Under the pieces are notes generated by a model. It searched no databases, was not told the origin of the DNA, and saw only the letters and a list, made by a program, of their open reading frames with translations. Shown here piece after piece: positions 19,516 to 29,946 of a DNA stretch of 29,946 nucleotides. Position 1 is the stretch's first letter. Every line of letters begins with the position of its first letter. The position numbers and the translations under genes were made by a program. This DNA comes from Chara braunii (lineage: Eukaryota > Streptophyta > Charophyceae > Charales > Characeae). The DNA is taken from assembly GCA_003427395.1 (NCBI GenBank), contig BFEA01000434.1, positions 76,558 through 106,503 on the forward strand, read 5' to 3'.

Positions 19516-20125
19516 GAAATACCCCTAAAAGTTTGGGTATTTATTCAGATACCCCTAAAACATGGGTAATATGCTGAAATGCGTCTCGACAGCATCTGCT
19601 CTGGATCCTGCTGTTATGATATTGATAACAAAATCATCAGTGTATCTTACATAGAAGAGTCTTTTTGAAACCCGGATCCATTGGATCTGATTAGATTGAG
19701 GCTGTTGGTCGGTCGCGTTATCTCATTGGAGTATAGCCAAGTGAAAAGGCATCGGTTGTTGATACCGATATGCAAAGGTTCCAATCCTTTTAATCGCTGA
19801 AACACGGGTATGCTGAAATGCCCCAAACTTCTGCATCTGCACCCATCCCGCTCATTGGCAACTTTGCCATATGCCCTGGCCCTGGGCTGCAGGGCCTCAT
19901 GCATCTCATTTGCACTCTGCAGGGTCCAATGGCCATAAATACTGGGGCATACAGACAAGTTGCCCAGGACCCGGTGGGGGTATATGCAAGAGATGACAGG
20001 TCCACTTGGCGAGTGGGGTACTTCGCAAAGTTTCACTACTGTCATAGGGGCATTTCGACGTGCCTATGCCTTTTAGGAGTATTTGCCGAAATACTCCAAC
20101 TTGGCAACTTTCAGGGGCATTTCAA
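19516..20125. repeat. Inverted-repeat element built on GAAATRCCCCTRAA
   Basis: The motif recurs at 19516-19533, 19549-19560 and 19814-19829 on the plus strand. It is inverted at 20046-20056, about 20071-20086 and 20107-20123, and appears again direct at 20088-20101. The outermost pair, GAAATACCCCTAAAAGTT and the reverse complement of AACTTTCAGGGGCATTTC, match at 16 of 18 positions. This suggests a fold-back or MITE-type element of about 610 bp without coding capacity. No target-site duplication was identified. Confidence 0.5.
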
Positions 20126-20155
20126 CAAATTTCCCTTTATTCTTTTACTGGTCAA

Positions 20156-20361
20156 TTAAACCACCACTACCTTTCACAATGTTGCAACAAGTGGGGATAT
20201 AGCCTGTACCACATATTTCGGGGGCTGGGTCAAACGGCAGCCGCTGTTGATAAATTTCGTCAGTGGCCACAATTTCGTTTCGGTTCCGAGAAGTGCTGGA
20301 ACTCGAAAACGTGTGGGGACCACCCCGCGGCCGACGTGAGGGAAAGGTAGTGGTGGTTTAA
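20156..20361. mobile_element. MITE with perfect 20-bp terminal inverted repeats
   Basis: TTAAACCACCACTACCTTTC at 20156-20175 is the exact reverse complement of 20342-20361. The 206-bp interval has no coding frame. Both ends carry TTAA, so either a TTAA duplication (piggyBac style) or a TA duplication (Tc1/mariner style, inverted repeat starting AACCACC) fits. The superfamily is therefore open. The perfect ends suggest a fairly recent insertion. Confidence 0.75.
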
Positions 20362-20580
20362 GGTTTAAACATCTAAAATTTTTGGAATTATCTGAGAAAT
20401 TGAAGAAATACAGAAGAAATACTTAACACCAAAATACCCCCATCTTACCCTACAGACACGAAATAAAACCCCCCGGTGCAGACGTGCTGTTTAAACAACG
20501 ATTTCGTCAAAATGTATATTTTATTTTTTTAACAAAATTGAAACCAACTAAATTGGCCCGATTGAGGTGGAAATTTTTAG
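20362..20580. other. AT-rich spacer
   Basis: No gene. GTTTAAAC occurs at about 20363 and 20489. It separates the MITE from the LINE C fragment. Confidence 0.5.
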
Positions 20581-21172
20581 GTTTTGAATCAGCAAAGAGG
20601 GAACATACTGGATCGCCTCCTCATAGATCAATGAGATCGTAATTCGACTGATATCTTTACTAATAATATGGCGTAGATTGGTTGCAACGACTTGCATAAT
20701 AATAATGAGGAGGAAATGAGGTATTGGGTCTCCTTGATGTACCGATCTCTACAACTGAATGGGAGGTGCTACACTCTCATGAACCATTACCGCTGCTGTA
20801 GCGTTAGGCTCGTCAGCATGCAGGATTTCAATCCATCTCCTAAAACAAGGGCCAAAATTGAATTTCTCGAGGCGTTTATCCAGAAAAAATCAATCCACAT
20901 ATTCATAGGCTTTCCCAAAAACAATAAAAATGAATGGCATTGAATGCTGAGTTAGTTTTTGATTGCCTAGTAAGTTTAACCAACTCACTAATTAAACGTA
21001 TATTATCTCGTATATTTGTATTCTTGTCATTTCTTGATTTACCCTGTTGAGTTGAATGGATAATATCTGCTATGACTTTATTCAGACGATCAACTAATGC
21101 TTTGGCCACCATTTTATACACCATTGTGAGTAAAGTGGTAGGTTTATAATTCCTGATATTGGATTGGTCTCC

Positions 21173-21660
21173 TATGAAACACCCGTGGACGCGTCCGCGG
21201 GGTCGAGCTCGGAGGGCGGCCGTGATCACGGCCGCCGCGGCTCCGACCTCAGTTGGGTGCGGCCGCGACTTTCAGGAATTGTTTTAGACTTTAAATAATT
21301 CCTTAAAAAAAAAAAACAAATGGGGTTGTAGGTCTTTTCGAGATCTAAATTGCGCAGTTTTTTATTTTATTTTTTGACTTCGTCTCCGAATTTTAAAAAT
21401 TCAAAAACTAATTTTTTTAAGGCAAAAGTTTCTTTTTTTTTTTCCAAGAAAAAACTATGAAACTTATGTGTTTTTTTATTTTAAATCAGTAAATTTTTTG
21501 GATATGACCACAAGGCAAAAGTTGTTCTGAATATTTTTCAGCATAACATTTTTTTTTCAGAATTTTTTTAATTTTTTTTTTTTTTCATGGTCGCGGGGTC
21601 GTGGCCTAGGCCAGAGCTGCGGCCTAGGCCACGCATGGACGCCTCGGGGGGGGATTCATA
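21173..21660. mobile_element. MITE-like element nested in LINE C
   Basis: 488 bp inserted inside the LINE C sequence. The ends are imperfect inverted repeats beginning TATGAA (18 of 24 positions match by eye, including GCGTCC at the inner end). The flanks ATTGGTCTCC (21163-21172) and GTTAGTCTCT (21661-21670) are a decayed 8-10-bp target duplication. Both arms are GC-rich with strong palindromes: a perfect 22-bp one at 21215-21236, and GTGGCCTAGGCC / GGCCTAGGCCAC at 21601-21612 and 21621-21632. The core is AT-rich with long T/A runs and no gene. The duplication length fits Mutator-like or hAT-like elements. Confidence 0.7.
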
Positions 21661-21772
21661 GTTAGTCTCTTTTTTTAAATACTAATGTCAGTACACCTTG
21701 ACTTAATATTTCCCTCTTATCCCTCATAATCCAAACAGCATGGACAAAGTCCACATTGTCCTAGGTATTAGA

Positions 21773-22178
21773 CAGTGTTAGAGAATTTTAGAGTGTTTTG
21801 TCGGGGAATTCAGGGGTTCTGAGCATTCGAAGGACTATTGTGGTACTTGCTGCTTGAGTAGCCTAACAATAGGCCAACAGTTATCCACGTTTTTCCTAAA
21901 TCTTCCTAATTTTTTCTCATAGTTTTCTGATTGTTCTTAGTCGAAACCCTGGTATTTCAAATAATTTGTATATTTTACATGGGACGTTGGGCCCGGTTCC
22001 CAGCACGTGTTGCTTCCCACAAATAGATTGGAGCATTTATCCCAAAAAAAAAAAAAAACCTGGTATTTCAAATAATTTGTATATTTTACATGGGACGCTG
22101 GGCCCGGTTCCCAGCACGTGTTGCTTCCGACAAATAGATTGGAGCATTTATCCCAAAAAAAAAAAAAAAAAAAAAAAA
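21773..22178 (+). mobile_element. SINE-like element with duplicated 3' unit and poly(A)
   Basis: The element is inserted in LINE C and starts near CAGTGTTAGAG. It has no coding frame of its own. Its 3' part is a tandem pair of ~111-bp units (21948-22058 and 22059-22178). Each unit contains CTGGTATTTCAAATAATTTG, the GGGACGYTGG hairpin motif (21981-22003 and 22092-22114), GATTGGAGCATTTATCCC and an A run (15 and 24 nt). The 37 nt from the hairpin onward resemble the 3' UTR of LINE B, which suggests that LINE supplies the reverse transcriptase. No tRNA-like head was found, so it could also be a 5'-truncated LINE tail. Confidence 0.65.
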
Positions 22179-22740
22179 GATGAAACCTCACGCAGTTTCT
22201 CAAAATTTCTTAGGCAATCCATTTATTCCTGGGGTTTTCTCCTTTACCGTAAGCATGAGTGCAGTCCGTACTGCATGAGGCTCCTCGGTGACAAACATTT
22301 CCAACATTCCTTTTGTTCTTCTGTCGAGGGTTTAATCAAGGGAATTAGAAATTCATTTGTTTCCTTACACCGATTGTCTTTTGGGATGAGGTTTTGAAGA
22401 AGTCTCTAGTTATTTTGGTACAGGCGAGCGGTCAGATCATAAGCATCTCTCCTCTACTATTTGGATCAACTAGTGCTTCAATAATTGTCCTTTCTATGCG
22501 TGCTCTAGCCATCGCAAAATACCTCGCGTTCATGGCTCCTTCAGTATGGTAATGCTTCTATTTTCTCCTTATTCTAACCCCTTGCCATTGATATTCGATC
22601 TGGTTAAGTAATTTATTTTCAAATTCTTGTAGTTATTTTGTGAGATCATCTAGAGTTTTTTGTTCTTCAGACTATCTCCGATTTGCTCTTATTGTGGCAA
22701 GTCCTCCCCACCACGAAGGGTAGATCTGGAATATTACCTT

Positions 22741-23142
22741 ATGGACTGCCAGATGGCAACCCTGATATGGATATGTGGGACGCTGCATGATGCTATTTGA
22801 CTGGCACGGACCTCCTATGGTCCATGAAAACGGGCAACATTGCTCAGGGGAAACACTGACAACATCCCAACCACAGGGAACACCTTTGACCGGGCACTAT
22901 AATTTTGAAATAGTACAAGGTTGAAGGTTTTTATGACCATCTGGAAAGCAAGATGTTCCCACGAGCATCAACAACATACCTCTAACTACTTGCACGCCAA
23001 ACAGTATATCATTGACACAGTATGGTCAAAAATACATTGGGTGCCAGGTGTGGTCAAATCAACAGGAACAACAGGAGTCATTAACCAACAAATCATTGCA
23101 ACTATTACAAGAGGAAGCAATAGAATCCTCAAACAAACATGA
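22741..23142 (+). pseudogene. Possible LINE ORF2 C-terminal remnant
   Basis: Broken frames give CQMATLIWICGTLHDAI followed by VFMTIWKARCSHEHQQ. The pattern of a Cys, a hydrophobic-Trp stretch, then TIWK-RC is like the C-terminal zf-RVT region of plant LINEs. Stops and shifts interrupt it. It lies just before the endonuclease of LINE B, so it may be an older unrelated LINE end or part of the LINE B upstream region. Confidence 0.3.
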
Positions 23143-23529
23143 CTTTCTGTAACTGAGGGGCCACATAGGCTGGCTGAATGAGATGTATACTTAAAATACG
23201 ATGTCGGTAAAAACACAGACCTCAAATGGTTCAATCAAGAATCCCTGAGTGAACTTCAACTTCTCAAGATTAAGGCAAACCAGTTCTGGTCAGAGACAGA
23301 TGTTGGCACTCTGTTGGTCATACTGCTGAACCTGAAAAACCTAGTGCTGGGGGGTTTACTGGACTCAGACCTGTGGCAAGTTCTTTGACCTTCCTTCCAT
23401 AACGATTAATTTGAATTGATAATTGATTGTGAATCTGTGAAATGGCGAATTTCCGGGTAATTGACGCTTTATACAACAAAGATAAAACTTGAAAATCACT
23501 TAGAAGAAATGTTGATCTTGACCTCTTAG

Positions 23530-26500
23530 TCAAATCCTTGAATGTTAACAGTCTTGCTTCAGCGAAGTTTCAAAAGAAACAAACTATTTACGATCAATTG
23601 AAAGGAGTTGGGGGAAAGTAATGGTCGGATGTGATTTGTATACAGGAAACTCATCTGATAGACTCTGATCTACATAATTATTGCCACAAACAAATATGGC
23701 CCTACTCAGCATTTAGAGCTCACGCCCCTCGCCCAGGGAGTGTTGAGGTTGGTATCTGGATTCCCCCAGAATTAAGGTAGAACTTGTTTACTAGGAGATT
23801 AATAAGGTGGATGGTAGGTGGGTACTCATCTTGGCAATTTTGGATCTTGAGATAATCAGTATTCTTTGTCTATATGGGCCTAATGATGTTGGGGAACGCC
23901 ATCGTTTTTTTGAAACTCTCTCCCCCATTCTTCCAATTGGAATTCCGGTGATTATAGCTGGTGATTTCAACGCGGCACCAGATAGGTACCTAGACCGTTG
24001 TAATATTCATACTCCTTCTCTGACTTATGTGGAATCTGATGAGATATTGATGAATAATCTGTCTCAATCTTTAAATCTTTTTTATTCGTTCAGAAAAATG
24101 AATCCCTCCTAGCGCAAGTACACATGCTTTAGGACAAACCAAGCAAAAATTGTTACCAAGTCTCGTATAGACTTGATCTTACTCTCCGAGGAATTAGGAG
24201 CTTTGCAGGTAGCTGAAATATTTCCCTGTAGCCCTCTCCTAGGTCTAAACCACGCGATGTGTGTGGCGATTATTTCCTTTTGGAAGAAGCCAGATCAAGG
24301 TAGAGGTTTCTATAAACTTAACACAACTCATTTTAAAATAGAGATGTTCATTGTTCAGATCTTACCTCAAAGATGTGTGGTCCTTCTCGAGAGAACAGAA
24401 GGTTAAAATACAAGATGGCATCAAGTGGTTCAACAACGGTCTAGTCTTTCTGGGACGTAAATGCAATGAATACTCAAAATTATTAGCAACTGAACGTCAT
24501 TCTTCCGAAACAAGATTATATCAGCGTATTCAAGAATTACAACTCTTAGAAGTTGATGACAATGAGCTGGAAATAATGAAGCAACAACTCAAGAATTACA
24601 AGAATTAGAATCTCAATTATTTTCTTGTATGAAATATCGATGACAAGGTATGAGGGTTCGAGACAAAATTAGGAAACATCAGACAGAAGGATCTATGGAT
24701 GCTAGATTCTTTGCTATGGCAAGAGCGCGTACCATGAGGACAGTCATAGAGGCATTGGCTCATCCTCGTCATCTACATGGTCCACTTGTTACTTCGACGA
24801 CTGAATGCACTAAAATTGCAAGAGATTTTTTTAAAGATCTTTTTCTATCTGAGATTGGTGACATTCCACCGAATCAACGTAGTGTGAAGATATATGATTT
24901 TCTAACACCTTTGACCAAAACGCTCTCCATGGATCAGAGGGATCAACTTGATTTGCCTTTAACAAAAGATGAAGTATGGACTGCGGTGATGCTCACGGAG
25001 GAGGGAAAAAGAACTCCCGGAATTGATGGATTACCAAAGGAATTTTGGGAGTCAATTTGAGACTTTATCTCCCAAGACCTCATGGACTTCTATCACGCAG
25101 TATGGGAGTCAGGCCAGATGGGGGAGATTGTGGGGCAAGATGTCTTGACAGTATTATATAAGAAAGGAGATAAATGTAATATTAGAAATTATTGCCTCAT
25201 TACATTGCTAACAGTAGTGTATAAGTTTATCTCTAATCGCCTGAATAAGTATATTGCTGATATCATTTATCCCTCCCAAACTGGGTTCATCCAAGGAAGG
25301 AATATTCAGGACAATATTCTGCTCATTAATGAACTCATCAAACTCTTCCATCAGTCCAAGCATAACGCAGCGTTTATTTTTATTGATTTTGAGAAGGCCT
25401 ATGATCATGTTGATTGTTTTTTTATAGATAAATGTTTGGAATAATTTAATTTTGGCCCAGATTTCAGAAGATGGATTAGAATTCTGCATAGAAATGCCAC
25501 AACAAGGGTTATGGTTAATGACAATGTGACACCTCCCATTGTACTTCAGAAGTTCAGAAATCAGTAAGACAGGGGACTCAATTGCTCCCCTCCTCTTTGT
25601 GATCATTATGGAAACTCTTGCATCCAACTTAAGACATCAAAAAGACATTAGACGTATTCAGATCTCCTCTATCCCTGAGGAAGCTATCCCAGTCTCCTCT
25701 CTCTTTGCAGATGATCTCTCTCTGATGGTTTATGCATGACAAGAGAATTTGGAAGCAATTAAGAGCATTATGAACATATTTTGCAAATTTTTTGATATGA
25801 AAGTAAACTGGGGTAATAAAACGTTGGGATGGTGGATTCATTACCAATGAGTGAGACCCCCCGAACAACCCTGCATTAAATGGATTCAATTAGATATTCT
25901 CATCAGAGTTCTTGGAGTGTCCCTATCAGCTACAGGTAAGCCAACAACCAACAATACATAGATTTTTCAACAAACTCAGTCGAAATCAAGGTTGTGGAAG
26001 ATAAACATACATTCACATTTGGACGATCCCTGGTAATTAATAATGTGGTTTTAACTTCCATTTGGTATAAATTGGCGATATGGGCCTTAGATAAAGTTAC
26101 CCTCAAGATATTTCAACGTCAACTAGCAGCTTTCTTATGGCGTGGGAACCATGAGCGGAAAAATGTTATTAGCAGAGTCGCTTGGTTATCAATAATCTAA
26201 CCTAAATGTAAGGGTGGCCTTGGGATCATTGACCCTCGAATCCAAGTTATAGCTCTTTCCTTACAATGGAATAAACGTCTCTTACTTAACCCCATCACTC
26301 CTTGGAATCTACTCGCCAGTGACCCTCAGATAGACAAGCAGTCAGGAGTGACATCTGCAGGGATCCCTTTAGGATCACAATGATGAAAAACTGGAGGAAA
26401 CTGCCCCTACCGGATAAAGTACCCCCGGAGAGAAGGGAGGAGGTATGCCAACAACCCTTATTTAACAATATGTTTATCAGAGATTCTCATTGATGTGTTC

Positions 26501-27900
26501 TTCACTGCATGGATGGCCCTTGGGAAGGATGGATCAAGAGAGGAATTATACGGATTAAGGATTTATGGAACCACGCAATTAGAGATTGGTTCTCAGCCTC
26601 TGACCTCCAAGACCGTCTGCGATATTGTCATCATCAAAGGTTTGCTCTAGACCAAATAATTGACATAATCCCCCTTGATTAGATTAGGATTATGAGAAAA
26701 GGGTCTAAGTTTCTCCCTTGGGACTGGGTGACAATCCATAATCATAAAGGGGTTGTGGGTAATATAATTGAGACTCTGAACTCAGATGATATCCTCATAT
26801 CTATCTCAGATATACAAGAGGATGGATTCCTTATTTCCAAGGTACAAGATGACACTAGGTGGTGTAAGGCTGACCAACTTTTCCGTATTAGAGTGTTAAA
26901 AGTTAATGAGAAATGACATTCCTTCAAACCAGACACACCAATCGCTGATCTTTCATTTGATCCGCAGCATTGGACCTGGTCATGCCCAGGTAAGCAGGGG
27001 AGTTCATACTCTAGATCCCTACACACTCTATCTGTTAATCCACCTACAGAATGCTCCGCCCCAAATTAATTTAAAAGATCGCATTGAAAACCGTTGGATG
27101 AGGAATCGTAACATAGGCAAAGATGAATTGAGAAGGATCCAGTGGTTTCAAACTTGTAAATCTAAGCCAGCAAAGGTAGCCTCCTTACAATGACAAATTG
27201 TTCACCGATGTCTTCCAGCAAATGACTGGATCATTGACAGAACCTCATTAGAATAAAAAGGTATTGCTCAACCCTGGTGCAAGTTTTGTAGATCTGCATT
27301 CCCATTCAAGCTCATACCCGAGACAATTGAGAACATTTTTCTGTGGTGGGATAGGATTTGGAATCAATTGGGCACCACCCTCCCCTGACCCTAGGAATGG
27401 AAAACCCTCCTCTTAGAAGATTGGTACCCGGATCAAGTCGATGAGTTCACAATTAACCTGTTCACAATCGGTAGAACTGTAGAAGAGCAATTACTTGGGC
27501 AATCTGGTTAAAACGATGTATCTATGAAATGGAAGGCGCTCGCATGGATGACCCAGAATTCACTGAAAGTATTAAACTACATGTTCAAACCCATATAACT
27601 ATTAAGTGGAAAAATGTAAAAGAAAAAATCCACTATCTATCATTACAAAATGAGATATGGTATCACATTAGACAATTCAATCGAAGCTGGCTTGGGGGGG
27701 GCCAGGGAGGGAGGTTGGGGCAGGTGGTGTGGGAAGGAGCATATGAGGATTCACAAGGGTGTTTCCAAAGGAATTATCGATCGGTCTTCAATGATTGGAG
27801 TGCTGTTGATTTTGCTATACCTTTAAGATCCTTATCCGATTTCCCGGACCCCTTTCCCCTACCAGGATCTTGTCTGGTTCCCTCTTCGTGGTACGGGTAA
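23530..27900 (+). pseudogene. LINE B ORF2: endonuclease-reverse transcriptase remnant
   Basis: The endonuclease begins NVNSLASAKFQKKQ with a CIQETH motif (about 23655). It continues in another frame with ILCLYGPND and IIAGDFNA (about 23955), and ends near 24255 with LNH where SDH is normal. RT motifs follow: RTPGIDGLPKEFW (about 25011), LYKKGDKCNIRNY (about 25155), FIDFEKAYDHVD (about 25378) and FADD (25704-25715). Near 27270 a CKFC then ETIEN-IFLWW pattern is the zf-RVT-like end. The frame between these blocks changes repeatedly. The catalytic FADD is still present, but the protein could not be made. Confidence 0.85.
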
Positions 27901-28021
27901 GGATAAAGAATGTCCCTTCTATTTCATAATGACATAAGGTAGGATTCTGTGCTTGGTTCTCAAGAATTTTTGGCGCCCTGGTTGGGTGAAGAGGCACATA
28001 GTTTCTATTTTCAACTCCTAA

Positions 28022-28044
28022 GGGACGCTGGGCCCGGTTTTCAG
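28022..28044 (+). repeat. Shared 3'-UTR hairpin motif in LINE B
   Basis: CTGGGCCCGGTTTTCAG follows GGGACG. It can fold as CTGGG with TTCAG through two G-U pairs, the same fold as in LINE A and the SINE-like element. It lies about 85 bp before the poly(A) tail. Confidence 0.75.
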
Positions 28045-28151
28045 CATGTTCTGTCTGGTTACTCCAGGTAGACTGTGAGGACCCCGACCTCAATTTCCTC
28101 AAATATCAATACCAGCCTTGGGTTAGACAAAAAAAAAAANAAAAAAAAAAA

Positions 28152-29789
28152 GGACCCGGCCAGGAAAATGTGAGATTTAGACAATAATAACAAAATGAAA
28201 TATGAACAATGCCAAAACACAGAGCACAACCAGACGTGGAGATCAGTGCATCACTTCACACTACGCTTGTCACCAAATACCATCTACCCTACACCTGTAA
28301 ACCCGGTAAACCAGCAGCAAGTGTCAGCAACCCGCTGGTAAAAATCCTCAATCATCACCTGATACACCACAAGCCAGTCATTTCCCTATCCCAACAGCCC
28401 TCTTCCTCCCACCTCTCCCTCTAGATGTCCCCCCCCCCCCCGACATCCCGTTGTCGGGCGGCCGCAGATCAATCGGCCACCCGAAATAAGGGCTTTAGGA
28501 GTCTACATCTGCTTACTATCTCAATTTTTGACTCTTCTTTTGTCTGACAGGTGACAGAAAAACGGGGTGTCCGGGTCGACCCCTGTTTTCCGCTCCTCCA
28601 CTCACTGACACGACCCTACTAATATATAATTTATTCAGCTATTTTATCCTGTTTTTGACACCCCTTGTGAGGGTTTATTTTGCCTTTACTTTTGTTTCCT
28701 CTGACCCTCGGCCGCGGGCGTGCCAGTGACGTTCCGCGTAGGCGATTTTGTGTGGCCAATTCGAGGTCGAAAATATGTTTATTTTCATGACAATATTAAA
28801 AATCGAAAATAAATTAAGGAATGATGAAAAGGGATCTAGTCTTCTCGATTTTGGCTTATCTCTCGTTTTTGTGTCTGATTATGTTTCACTGTGACTTTAC
28901 CCCGATCCAAGGTGTTTCATTCACCCCCTTTTGACCCCTTATTTTTGTGTGAGTGCGAACCCTGCATTGCTGCACGTGTGAGCTGGTCCGGTCATGTGTG
29001 TCGGATGACTATTTTGGGGCGTATGGTCTAACGTCAGGGCGAGGGGACCGACTTTTGGCACGAGCCCTGCCCCGCCCGCCGACGAGGGATTTCATCATGT
29101 GAATTATAGTGATCCTCGGTGACTTGCTATTTCAGTCCTGCGTGACCTTCAGATGCTCCCAGTTTTCACGATGATGGCTGTCCGGCATCGCCGAGCTATT
29201 GATGGACACTTTTGACCGGTGGGCTGCATCAAGACAACGATTCTGTATTCAATTTGTGGGTTTACTCATGGACACATTTGGCCGGACCCCCTTTTATTTG
29301 GACACTTGTTAGGCTAGGATATACTTACCGCCTGTGCTTGGATTGCTCGACATTATCAGGCGCCGAGGAACGTCCGTGTTGTACCCAACACACTCATTCT
29401 ATGGAGTGGCCGCATAGGAGGCACAGGTGCTGCAGGCAAAGGCTAGTTTTCTCAGGCCAGCAACGCCCAGATTTGAGACCACGCCCATAGTTTCGGAACT
29501 TTCGGGCCGCGCGTCCATGAGTGCTACAACCACAGGCTGTTTCAGGGTACCACACTCACGTGTGTTGCAGGGACAGTGCACAAGCGGAACTGATATAGCT
29601 GGCAAGGCAGCAAGGAGAGGGATCATGCGGGGACTGAGGAATCGGAGGGAACGCAGAGCTCGGATTGCGACCACAGGGGACCGCAGCGACATAGTACGTG
29701 CCCGTTCGCATGAGCAAGCGGGCTACAGTCATGGAGTGCATGCTTGCTGCAGTGAGGTGGAGCCTCCCTCCCCCAAATCTGTGGAAAAG
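28152..29789. other. Unassigned sequence after LINE B
   Basis: About 1.6 kb without a recognisable gene. There is a C run at 28429-28441. A repeated phrase ATGGACACWTTTGRCCGG occurs near 29201-29218 and 29269-29286. Open frames at 29399-29906 on both strands are short, overlapping and without recognisable domains. Confidence 0.5.
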
Positions 29790-29799
29790 TAGGTGAGTT

Positions 29800-29946
29800 A
29801 GTGAGAGAGTGAGTAAGATTGAGGTAAGAGAGTGCGTAGTGAGAGAGAGAGACTGTGCGGTGAGAGAGAGAGAGACTGCGCAGTGAGAGAAAGAGAGAGA
29901 CTGCACAGTGAGAGAGAGAGAGACTGCACAGTGAGAGAGAGAGAGA
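29800..29946. repeat. GA-rich minisatellite at the window end
   Basis: About five imperfect units of roughly 23-28 bp, each GTGAGAGAGAGAGA followed by CTGCGCA or CTGCACA. It starts with GTGAGTTAGTGAGAGAGTG and runs past the window edge. Confidence 0.8.

Larger units (their letters stand above)
20581..22725 (-). mobile_element. LINE C: RT fragment interrupted by two nested insertions
   Basis: Three minus-strand blocks align in order with the plus-strand LINE B. 22725-22179 covers the endonuclease-RT linker and the PGINGLPKKF motif. 21772-21661 covers the segment up to the VFKK motif. 21172-20581 covers NIRNYKPTTLLTMVYK, the motif A region and a degenerate FAD-Ser in place of FADD at the very end. 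LINE C is truncated at both ends and full of stops. The gaps between blocks are the SINE-like element (21773-22178) and the MITE-like element (21173-21660). Confidence 0.85.
23530..28151 (+). mobile_element. LINE B: decayed APE-type non-LTR retrotransposon
   Basis: Plus-strand LINE with endonuclease, reverse transcriptase, a C-terminal Cys motif, a 3' UTR with the shared hairpin (28022-28044) and a poly(A) tail (28129-28151, one N). It is the same family as LINE C: the DNA of both aligns through the RT. Dozens of stops and shifts make it far older than the PLE. The 5' end is unclear; 23150-23530 may hold ORF1 remnants, but I recognise no domain there. Confidence 0.88.

Noticed and set aside
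29399-29906. Overlapping reading frames on both strands near the window end
   Set aside because: Short, overlapping, without domains or splice support; part is a GA-rich minisatellite.
1-29946. CRISPR array, bacterial operon or phage features
   Set aside because: No regularly spaced repeats with unique spacers and no prokaryotic gene organisation; content is eukaryotic retroelements.

Overview
This is eukaryotic nuclear DNA that looks like repeat-rich intergenic sequence. I see no complete host protein gene. Both the U6 snRNA sequence and the LINE types are plant-like. A Penelope-like retroelement (PLE) with its endonuclease at the N-terminus points to the green lineage, and a charophyte alga such as Chara is my best guess. 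That placement is inference. Scattered single N bases lie almost only inside repeats, as expected of an assembly consensus through repeats.

Layout. 1-108: U6 snRNA retrocopy with a poly(A) end, minus strand. 355-800: purine-rich repeats. 804-1121: possible first exon of a secreted host protein, minus strand, the only host-gene candidate. 1598-8409: LINE A, minus strand, a decayed non-LTR retrotransposon with poly(A) tail, three 3'-UTR hairpins, ORF2 (endonuclease, reverse transcriptase, CCHC-like end) and ORF1 with a zinc knuckle. 8460-9970: G-run-rich then AT-rich sequence without a convincing gene. 9971-16367: the most notable item, a PLE bounded by an 11-bp target-site duplication. It has two ~370-bp direct pseudo-LTRs, a gag-like ORF1 and an ORF2 ordered GIY-YIG endonuclease, CxC linker, reverse transcriptase. 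16368-18900: tRNA-like sequences, a hairpin minisatellite and poly(A)-ended segments. 18915-20361: a LINE/SINE tail copy and two inverted-repeat elements. 20581-22725: LINE C, a minus-strand LINE fragment carrying a nested MITE-like element and a nested SINE-like element. 22741-28151: LINE B, plus strand, the same family as LINE C and heavily decayed, ending in poly(A). 28152-29946: unassigned sequence, then a minisatellite running off the window.

Two themes connect the parts. First, the PLE matches the described N-terminal-endonuclease clade (Naiad/Chlamys) in domain order, CxC motif and pseudo-LTRs. It keeps one reading frame for about 4.5 kb, broken only by stop codons that single C-to-T changes could produce. 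Its GIY-YIG domain seems to lack the catalytic arginine. Second, a short hairpin (consensus CTGGRCCCGGTTYCCAG) occurs in the 3' regions of LINE A, LINE B and the SINE-like element. Its stem shows a compensatory base-pair change, which suggests a shared RNA signal for LINE reverse transcriptases. All assignments come from reading the sequence; no database search was run.
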